Shown here one piece after another: positions 1-4,647 of a DNA stretch of 6,473 bases. The DNA lies in contig CAMOHL010000046.1 in the NCBI GenBank assembly GCA_946615295.1, positions 1 to 6,473 of the forward strand, in the 5' to 3' direction. The stretch comes from an uncultured Clostridia bacterium (GTDB lineage Bacteria > Bacillota > Clostridia > Christensenellales > UBA1242). The notes beneath the pieces were generated by a model. The model worked only from the letters and a program-made list of their open reading frames with translations, was not told where the DNA came from and did not search any database. Made by a program: the position numbers and the translations under genes. Numbering within the stretch: the first letter of the stretch is position 1; each line of letters starts with the position of its first letter.

Positions 1-95
1 ATTTTTTGTTTACATTATTTAGTTAAAAAAAAACGAAAATCTTTCGTTATCAATAAAATATTAGATAAAATTTAAAACAATCTAAAAAATGCCTA
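1..95. other. AT-rich upstream intergenic region
   Basis: No gene is visible here. The T-run at 2-7 could be the tail of a terminator for a gene lying off the left edge, but the hairpin that would prove this is outside the window. A 7-bp inverted repeat (AACGAAA at 32-38, TTTCGTT at 42-48, 3-nt loop) lies next to a nine-A run at 25-33. A looser repeat, TTAGAT at 61-66 with ATCTAA at 80-85, has a 13-nt loop and is probably chance in such AT-rich DNA. Confidence 0.5.
22..50 (-). terminator. Possible minus-strand intrinsic terminator
   Basis: Read on the minus strand, a 7-bp stem (AACGAAA/TTTCGTT, loop GAT) is followed immediately by a run of about eight T. That is the layout of a Rho-independent terminator. 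On the + strand the same hairpin has the A-run before it and no T-run after it, so it would not terminate + transcripts. No minus-strand gene lies to its right in this window. It could therefore stop antisense transcription, or be chance. The stem is short and mostly A-T. Confidence 0.25.
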
Positions 96-130
96 TTGAC
101 TATTACTTGATAAAATAATATAATGTATAT
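96..130 (+). promoter_or_regulatory. Sigma-A promoter of the hydrolase gene
   Basis: TTGACT at 96-101 (five of six consensus bases) and TATAAT at 119-124 (perfect) are separated by exactly 17 bp. This is the best housekeeping promoter in the window. Transcription should start about 7 bp after the -10 box, near 131. That is the A of the hydrolase ATG, so no room is left for a Shine-Dalgarno site. Confidence 0.8.
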
Positions 131-1105
131 ATGATAATAAAAAAGTTATATAAACAATTTTGGAAGTTTGTTCAAAAAAAAGATGATAAATTAAACAATA
201 CAAAAAAAGTTGATTTGAGTTCTATTGTCAAATCAAAATACAATATTGCTTATGGTGCTGACAAAGAAAACAACTTGTTTGATATTCATTATCCAATAAA
301 AGCACAAAGAAAGTTGCCAACAATAATAGTTATGCATGGAGGTGGCTATGTTGGGGGAAAGAAGGAAAATGATGATCAATATTCAAAGCAACTTGCAAGT
401 AGAGGATTTTGTGTTGTAAATATGGAATTTTATAGATGCAATGACAAAGAAAACAAGTTTTTTATGAATCAAATTGCAAATTTTTATGATATGTATCATT
501 ATTTGAAATCAAACGAAGAACTCAGTAAATTTGTAGATTATGATAACATATTTTTGTCAGGAGACAGTGCAGGTGGACATCTAATAGAGATGATAGCAAA
601 CATACAAACAAACAAGTTGCTTGATAAAGATAAATCACTTCTCAATGGACCAAACATAAAGGGTGTGATTTTGGTATCTCCAATATTTGGACCATTCAAA
701 TTAGCTCATTTACCAGCAAAATTTTTCTTGAAACCACTTATTTATGGACCATATAAAAAAACTGAATTGCTCAACAAAAAACAACATGGATTTGATTTAT
801 TATCAAAGGATTTTCCTGCAACAATAATGTTTTCTGCCAAAAACGATTTTATAACAAGACAACACAAAAAGATGTTTTTGAAAAAAGCGCAAAGGTTAAA
901 ATTCCCATTGGAACATTATGATATTATGAATGGTTATAAACTTTTTCATAGTTCCATAATGAATTATCCTGATTTTTATCCAATTTGTTTGGATAAAATA
1001 AAGCACTTTGTAAAAAATGTTGTAAAAGGCAAAATTAAGAATTGTTTAAAAAATGATATTATTTATGAGGTAATTCCAACAAAGGAAGAAGAAAAAGAAT
1101 TATAA
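131..1105 (+). CDS. Alpha/beta-hydrolase fold esterase/lipase-like protein
   Basis: A 324-residue cytoplasmic hydrolase of the hormone-sensitive-lipase-like/acetylesterase group; the substrate cannot be told from sequence. The oxyanion-hole motif HGGGY is at 69-73. The nucleophile elbow GDSAGG is at 144-149, making Ser146 the nucleophile. The acid is likely Asp239 (in SAKNDF) and the base His273 (in LFHSS), so the triad looks complete and in the right order. There is no signal peptide; the first 35 residues are Lys-rich and precede the core. ATG at 131 is the only Met before residue 68, and no Shine-Dalgarno site precedes it or the in-frame TTG at codon 29. Since the predicted transcription start falls on this ATG, a leaderless mRNA is inferred. 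The gene is alone between its own promoter and terminator, with no neighbour that hints at a pathway. The family call is firm and the physiological role unknown. Confidence 0.88.
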   Translation: MIIKKLYKQFWKFVQKKDDKLNNTKKVDLSSIVKSKYNIAYGADKENNLFDIHYPIKAQRKLPTIIVMHGGGYVGGKKENDDQYSKQLASRGFCVVNMEFYRCNDKENKFFMNQIANFYDMYHYLKSNEELSKFVDYDNIFLSGDSAGGHLIEMIANIQTNKLLDKDKSLLNGPNIKGVILVSPIFGPFKLAHLPAKFFLKPLIYGPYKKTELLNKKQHGFDLLSKDFPATIMFSAKNDFITRQHKKMFLKKAQRLKFPLEHYDIMNGYKLFHSSIMNYPDFYPICLDKIKHFVKNVVKGKIKNCLKNDIIYEVIPTKEEEKEL

Positions 1106-1140
1106 AATATATCTCGATGAGATATATTTTTTTTATTTTT
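1104..1140 (+). terminator. Intrinsic terminator of the hydrolase gene
   Basis: A perfect 12-bp stem (left arm 1104-1115, right arm 1119-1130, loop GAT) is followed by a T-rich tail to 1140. The left arm begins inside the TAA stop codon (1103-1105), so the terminator is packed directly against the gene. The U-tract and strong symmetry make this a confident Rho-independent terminator. Confidence 0.88.
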
Positions 1141-1172
1141 TACTAGTAAATTTTTTTTGTATAAGATATAAT
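1139..1172 (+). promoter_or_regulatory. Promoter of the TM2-protein gene, with a 12-bp palindrome
   Basis: A perfect -10 box TATAAT lies at 1167-1172, in the context GATATAAT, which is also found at two other promoters here. The -35 region at the standard 17-bp spacing is poor (TAGTAA at 1144-1149). It falls inside a perfect palindrome, TTTACTAGTAAA, at 1139-1150. A weak -35 under a palindrome could mean an operator or activator site, but 12-bp AT-rich palindromes also arise by chance. Transcription would begin near 1179, giving a 5' leader of about 19 nt that holds the AAGGAG site at 1185-1190. Confidence 0.6.
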
Positions 1173-1197
1173 TATATTGAAAATAAGGAGTGCGATT

Positions 1198-1683
1198 ATG
1201 CTTTGTCCAAAATGTTATGGAAAATTGAGTAAAGATAAATCACAATGTTTGTATTGTGGCTTTGAAATGAAGGAACTTGAAGATGCAAGCAACAAACAAG
1301 CAAAACAGGCAAAAAAAACTATATATAGAGATGATGTTTTATACACAGCAAAGTTGCCATACGATGTCAGCAAAAAAAGACTTTTGTTGTTTTCAATCTT
1401 TTTGGGACTTTTTGGTGTGCACGATTTTTATGTTGGCAAGTTTTGGCAAGGGCTATACAAGGCTGTTACAATAAGCATAACATTGATACTCGCAACAATC
1501 TTGATAATAATGAATACAATCACAAACAATATAGTAAAGACAATTTTTGACTTTGTTTCAGTTTTTCAAGGACTAGCAATTATATTTTGGATTTGGGATA
1601 TATTTAGCATTGCATTTGAAAGATATAAAGTTCCTGTTTACAAGGACGAATTTAGTAAACAAAAACAGTTATATAAAAAATAA
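1198..1683 (+). CDS. Zinc-ribbon TM2-domain membrane protein
   Basis: A 161-residue membrane protein. Residues 1-22 form a small zinc ribbon with two Cys pairs, C3/C6 (CPKC) and C17/C20 (CLYC). A charged Lys/Gln/Glu-rich linker runs over about 23-58. The TM2 domain starts near 59 with its signature GLFGVHDFYVGK at 70-81. Hydrophobic segments lie at about 62-79, 88-107 and 115-140; the third extends beyond the usual two of the family. TM2 proteins are widespread in bacteria and mostly of unknown function. The ribbon, with no signal peptide before it, probably faces the cytoplasm. ATG at 1198 was chosen because AAGGAG at 1185-1190 sits 7 nt upstream; the in-frame TTG at 1177 lies upstream of that site, next to the predicted transcription start. 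The gene is monocistronic, between its own promoter and terminator. The domain call is firm; the function is not known. Confidence 0.88.
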   Translation: MLCPKCYGKLSKDKSQCLYCGFEMKELEDASNKQAKQAKKTIYRDDVLYTAKLPYDVSKKRLLLFSIFLGLFGVHDFYVGKFWQGLYKAVTISITLILATILIIMNTITNNIVKTIFDFVSVFQGLAIIFWIWDIFSIAFERYKVPVYKDEFSKQKQLYKK

Positions 1684-1712
1684 ATTTATGGCATTTTGTC
1701 ATAAATTTTTTT
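1682..1712 (+). terminator. Intrinsic terminator of the TM2-protein gene
   Basis: The arms AAATTTATG (1682-1690) and CATAAATTT (1700-1708) pair perfectly over 9 bp. A G-U, a C-G and an A-U pair can extend the stem inward to leave a 3-nt loop. A seven-T run at 1706-1712 follows. The left arm starts inside the TAA stop at 1681-1683, the same compact arrangement as at the hydrolase terminator. Confidence 0.85.
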
Positions 1713-1723
1713 ATAGCTATAAT
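1696..1723 (+). promoter_or_regulatory. Candidate distal promoter of uppP inside the terminator hairpin
   Basis: TTGTCA at 1696-1701 (five of six consensus bases) and TATAAT at 1718-1723 are spaced by 16 bp. The -35 box lies in the loop and right arm of the preceding terminator. If active, transcription would start near 1730 and give uppP a leader of about 240 nt. The match is good, but AT-rich DNA throws up such pairs often and no start site is known. Confidence 0.4.
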
Positions 1724-1957
1724 TTTTGGATAAATAAAAATTTTTATAAATTCGTGTAAAAATATGACTTTTTTTGTGTTTTTTTAGGTGATTTTTTGCA
1801 TTTTTTTAATAATTTTTATAATTTTTATACTATTTCGATTATAAATTTAAGAGTTTTTTTCTTTTTTAAATATTAAAGTTTTGTGATTGTTTTGATAAAA
1901 AATTTTGCTAAATTCAAAAAACTGCCATAATTCTACAAAAAACAGCATAGTTTATTT
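1713..1957. other. Long AT-rich gene-free region with phased T-tracts upstream of uppP
   Basis: I find no credible gene or RNA here. Six T-tracts of 5-7 bases are centred near 1772, 1782, 1794, 1804, 1815 and 1824, on average about one helical turn apart, which predicts intrinsic curvature. The decamer AATTTTTATA occurs three times (1739-1748, 1811-1820, 1820-1829). A weak uppP-proximal promoter is possible: TTGCTA at 1905-1910 and CATAAT at 1926-1931, with only 15 bp between them. No paired structure resembling a known riboswitch class is evident. Confidence 0.5.
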
Positions 1958-1969
1958 GTGGGAGAAATT

Positions 1970-2746
1970 ATGGGTGTTTGGGTAGCAATTTTTTTGGGTA
2001 TTATTCAGGGATTGACGGAATTTTTGCCAGTTAGTAGTAGTGGGCATTTGGTGTTGTTTCAAAAGATTTTTGGATTGAATATTGATTGTTTGTTTTTTGA
2101 TATTGTAGTGCATCTTGGAACATTGCTTGCAGTTGTGGTGGTTTATCATAAAAGCATTTTGGAAATATTGAAACATCCATTTTGTGAAAAAGCACAAAAG
2201 CTTGTTTTGGCAACAATTCCAACAGTTGTTATTGCAATTCTCTTCAAGGATATTTTCAAAAACTCGTTTGGTGGAGATTTTTTGTTTGTTGGCTTTTTCG
2301 TAACTGCAATAATTATGTTTGTTGCAAGTTATTCCTGCAAAAACAATTATCAATACAAATCTCTAACTTTTGGTGGTTCTGTGATTATGGGAATATTTCA
2401 GGGGCTTGCAATTTTTCCGGGTGTGAGCAGAAGTGGAAGCACAATCACATCGGCACTTGTTCAAGGGGTTAGACGAAACGAAAGTGCAGAGTTCAGCTTT
2501 TTGATGAGCATACCTGCAATTTTGGGTAGCTTGGTGTTTGAGCTATTTGATATTGGCAAGGCAAGTTTAAACATACCTTTTGCATCACTTGTTGCAGGGT
2601 TTGTGTTTAGTGCAGTGTCAGGATACATTGCAATCAAGTTTATGCTCAAAGTCATCAAAAAGGCAAAGTTTTTTTGGTTTGGAATATACCTTGTTTTGCT
2701 CTCAATATTTTTGATGCTTAATCAATTTGTGTTTGGCTGGTTTTGA
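1970..2746 (+). CDS. uppP: Undecaprenyl-diphosphate phosphatase (UppP/BacA)
   Basis: A 258-residue polytopic membrane enzyme that removes a phosphate from undecaprenyl diphosphate, regenerating the lipid carrier for peptidoglycan and other envelope polymers; extra copies confer bacitracin resistance. The first BacA signature, QGLTEFLPVSSSGHL, is at 13-27, with Glu17 and His26. VHLGT is at 47-51, and the second signature PGVSRSGSTI is at 150-159, with Arg154. EFSFLMSIPA follows at 174-183. Hydrophobic helices fill the rest, and the length is close to the usual 260-280. ATG at 1970 was chosen over the in-frame GTG at 1958, because that GTG overlaps the Shine-Dalgarno site (GGGAG, 1960-1964) 5 nt upstream of the ATG. 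The gene stands alone: a 286-bp gap lies upstream, and a hairpin plus a new promoter follow. The family assignment is secure. Confidence 0.97.
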   Translation: MGVWVAIFLGIIQGLTEFLPVSSSGHLVLFQKIFGLNIDCLFFDIVVHLGTLLAVVVVYHKSILEILKHPFCEKAQKLVLATIPTVVIAILFKDIFKNSFGGDFLFVGFFVTAIIMFVASYSCKNNYQYKSLTFGGSVIMGIFQGLAIFPGVSRSGSTITSALVQGVRRNESAEFSFLMSIPAILGSLVFELFDIGKASLNIPFASLVAGFVFSAVSGYIAIKFMLKVIKKAKFFWFGIYLVLLSIFLMLNQFVFGWF

Positions 2747-2753
2747 TATGCAA

Positions 2754-2772
2754 GGCACTTGACGAAAGTGCC
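2754..2772 (+). repeat. G+C-rich hairpin just after uppP
   Basis: GGCACTT (2754-2760) and AAGTGCC (2766-2772) form a perfect 7-bp stem around a 5-nt loop, starting 7 nt after the uppP stop. Its G+C content is far above its surroundings. No T-run follows, so it is not a standard intrinsic terminator. It may protect the uppP mRNA 3' end, act as a U-tract-less terminator, or be a protein-binding palindrome. Confidence 0.6.
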
Positions 2773-2846
2773 GACTATTTGCTTGGCTTAGAAAAATAAT
2801 TTTGATAGTTATATATATAAAGTTAGTAAATATATAAAATATTCTT

Positions 2847-2884
2847 TTGAAAAAAATTTTTTTGTGATATAATTTTCCAAGGAG
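2847..2884 (+). promoter_or_regulatory. Promoter and ribosome binding site of the mrnC-rlmB-sigH-dnaX operon
   Basis: An extended -10 element, TGATATAAT, lies at 2865-2873 (TATAAT at 2868-2873). TTGAAA at 2847-2852 is the best -35 match, though the 15-bp spacer is short; the TG extension may make up for this. Transcription would start near 2880, on the AAGGAG site (2879-2884) itself, so the leader would be only about 12 nt. This is the only clear promoter I see for the four-gene operon. Confidence 0.7.
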
Positions 2885-2891
2885 ATTTTTT

Positions 2892-3326
2892 TTGAAAGAA
2901 TTTTTTGATTATATAGATTTAAACAAAGAGCATATTTCCATAAGCGAAAGTAAGAACAGAAATTCGCTTGTTTTTGCTTTTGTGGGAGATGCCTTATTTT
3001 CTTTGTTTGTAAGAACATATCTTGCCGATATCAGCACAGCAAAGGCTGGTGTTTTGCATATAGAGGCCACAAAGTTTGTTAGGGCAAGTTATCAAAAAAA
3101 ATTGTTGGAGTTTTTGGATGATAGATTGACAGAAGAAGAAAAGGAAATTGGACTAACAGCTAGAAACACAAAAACAAACAATGTTGCAAAGAACAGCAAT
3201 TTGGAAGAGTATAAAAAGAGCACTTCTTTTGAGGCAATACTTGGTTATTTGTATCTTACAAATCAAAATCAAAGGTTGTATCAAATTTTGGATATTTGCA
3301 AATTGGAAATGGAGAAGGATTTATGA
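2892..3326 (+). CDS. mrnC: Mini-ribonuclease III MrnC (TTG start)
   Basis: A 144-residue member of the mini-RNase III family: an RNase III catalytic domain without the double-stranded-RNA-binding domain. In Bacillus this enzyme matures the ends of 23S rRNA. The signature AFVGDALFSLFVR is at 29-41, with metal ligand Asp33. TARNTKTN follows at 89-96, and the second acidic motif YKKSTSFEAILGYLYL at 107-122, with Glu114. The start is TTG, read as Met, fixed by AAGGAG at 2879-2884 exactly 7 nt upstream and by the lack of any in-frame ATG before the catalytic motif. It is the only non-ATG start among the genes here and may lower expression relative to downstream genes. It opens the operon and overlaps rlmB by 4 bp (ATGA), implying translational coupling. 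In Bacillus cysS precedes it; here uppP does. Confidence 0.94.
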   Translation: MKEFFDYIDLNKEHISISESKNRNSLVFAFVGDALFSLFVRTYLADISTAKAGVLHIEATKFVRASYQKKLLEFLDDRLTEEEKEIGLTARNTKTNNVAKNSNLEEYKKSTSFEAILGYLYLTNQNQRLYQILDICKLEMEKDL

Positions 3327-4045
3327 AAGTTGAAGGTAAAAATGCAGTGATTGAGCTTTTTAGGTCAAACACAAAAATTGATAAAATAATGATAGAAACA
3401 TCAGCAAAAAATCAGTTGCAAAATATAATCGAACTCGCTTCAAAAAAAAGAATTAGACTTCAATTTTTGACAAAGGAAGTTTTGGATAGGGAAAGTGATG
3501 TCAAAAATCATCAAGGAGTTATTGCCTTTATAAATGGATATCAATATTCAAATTTAGACGAAATTTTGAAAGTTGCAAATGAAAGGCAAGAAAATCCTTT
3601 TATCATTTTGTGTGATGGAATAGAAGACCCTCACAATTTGGGAAGCATTATAAGAACTTGTGAATGTGCCGGTGTTCATGGCTTGGTGATACAAAAAAAC
3701 AGAGCCTGTCAAGTTAATGACACTGTTATAAAGGTTAGCACAGGTGCTTGTTTTAACATAAAAATTGCTTGTGTTACAAATTTGAATGATGCAATAAGAA
3801 AGTTGAAAGATAAGGGTGTTTGGGTTTTTGGACTTGAAGCAAATGGCAACTCAATTTATAATACAAATTTAACAATGCCAACAGCGCTTGTTGTGGGCAG
3901 TGAAGGTTTTGGAATTAGTAACCTAACAAAAAAATTGTGTGATGAAATTTTAAGTTTGCCTATGAAGGGTAAAGTAAATTCACTAAATGCTTCAGTTGCA
4001 GGTGGACTTGCAATATATGAAGTTGTTAGGCAAAGAAAAATATAA
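3323..4045 (+). CDS. rlmB: 23S rRNA (guanosine-2'-O-)-methyltransferase RlmB, TrmH/SPOUT family
   Basis: A 240-residue SPOUT methyltransferase that uses S-adenosylmethionine to methylate a ribose 2'-OH. By homology to RlmB the target is a conserved guanosine of 23S rRNA (G2251 in E. coli). The N-terminal substrate-binding domain (1-75) ends with the family's HQGV motif at 63-66. The knotted catalytic domain carries motif 1, DPHNLGSIIRT, at 102-112 (Asn105, Arg111), motif 2, VGSEGFGI, at 191-198 (Glu194), and motif 3, LPMKGKVNSLNASVAGG, at 212-228. ATG at 3323 overlaps the mrnC TGA as ATGA, and purine-rich GGAGAAGGA (3311-3319) lies just upstream; an in-frame TTG at 3296 lies deep in mrnC and is less likely. 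Paired with mrnC, it makes an rRNA-maturation couple. The site assignment is inferred from family, so another guanosine cannot be excluded. Confidence 0.93.
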   Translation: MKVEGKNAVIELFRSNTKIDKIMIETSAKNQLQNIIELASKKRIRLQFLTKEVLDRESDVKNHQGVIAFINGYQYSNLDEILKVANERQENPFIILCDGIEDPHNLGSIIRTCECAGVHGLVIQKNRACQVNDTVIKVSTGACFNIKIACVTNLNDAIRKLKDKGVWVFGLEANGNSIYNTNLTMPTALVVGSEGFGISNLTKKLCDEILSLPMKGKVNSLNASVAGGLAIYEVVRQRKI

Positions 4046-4055
4046 AGAGAATTTT

Positions 4056-4637
4056 ATGGAAATTGAAAATTTGAGTGAACAAGAACTTTTGTTGGTTGCA
4101 AAAACTGATGAGATGGCAGTTGAAAAGTTGCTTGTGGATTACAAACCACTTGTTTGCAAGATAGCTAGACAATACTTTTTGATTGGTGGCGATATTGATG
4201 ACCTAGTGCAAGAAGGTATGATTGGACTTTATAAGGCAATAAGGACTTATGACGAAAAAAAGAATACAAAGTTTATCACTTTTGCAACACTGTGTATAAA
4301 GAGGCAAATGCAAACAGCAGTTAGAAAGTCTACAAGTCAAAAAAGTAGTTTGTATTTGGAACTTTTCAACGATGATATGATTGATTTGATTGATACTATA
4401 AGTGAAAAAGAAAATCCAGAAGAAAAAGTTATTTCAAAACAAAAGTATGAATACATAAACAGCGAAATAAAAGCAAAGTTGAGCGATTTTGAAATTGCTG
4501 TGCTTAAGAGCTATTTGCAAGGCAATTCTTATGATGAAATTGCAAAGCAGTTTGATGTTTCAAAAAAGAGTGTTGACAATGCACTTTTTAGAATTAGATC
4601 AAAACTAATTCATCTTTTGGATGATTCAAAGTATTAA
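4056..4637 (+). CDS. sigH: RNA polymerase sigma factor, SigH (Spo0H) family
   Basis: A 193-residue sigma-70-family factor lacking regions 1 and 3. Region 2 spans about 15-95: the core-binding signature FLIGGDIDDLVQEGMIGLYK is at 41-60, and the -10 recognition/melting stretch FITFATLCIKRQMQTAVRK at 73-91. The linker (95-135) is acidic. Region 4 is about 138-187, with the helix-turn-helix SYDEIAKQFDVSKKSVDNAL at 158-177. The wording of region 2.2 matches Bacillus sigma-H, which directs transition-state, competence and early sporulation genes; what it controls here is unknown. ATG at 4056 was chosen because AAAGAGA at 4044-4050 sits 5 nt upstream; an earlier in-frame ATG at 3987 lies inside rlmB. 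The stop codons of both flanking genes overlap Shine-Dalgarno sites. Bacillus has yacP/rae1 between rlmB and sigH; here there are only 10 bp. Confidence 0.93.
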   Translation: MEIENLSEQELLLVAKTDEMAVEKLLVDYKPLVCKIARQYFLIGGDIDDLVQEGMIGLYKAIRTYDEKKNTKFITFATLCIKRQMQTAVRKSTSQKSSLYLELFNDDMIDLIDTISEKENPEEKVISKQKYEYINSEIKAKLSDFEIAVLKSYLQGNSYDEIAKQFDVSKKSVDNALFRIRSKLIHLLDDSKY

Positions 4638-4647
4638 AGGAGAATTT

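Noticed and set aside
1177..1179. TTG as the start of the TM2 protein
   Set aside because: It lies at the predicted transcription start and upstream of AAGGAG, which is ideally placed for ATG 1198.
1786..1876. Possible 25-codon frame from TTG 1796 behind AGGTG in the T-rich region
   Set aside because: It encodes mostly Phe, Asn, Ile and Tyr from T-tracts, has no recognisable features, and starts at TTG.
1958..1960. GTG as the uppP start
   Set aside because: It overlaps the Shine-Dalgarno site for the ATG at 1970, and the conserved N-terminus of the family fits the ATG.
1952..2353. 133-residue minus-strand open frame opposite uppP
   Set aside because: It is antisense to conserved uppP codons, Cys/Asn/Lys-rich low-complexity, matches no family I know, and reflects codon bias of the true gene.
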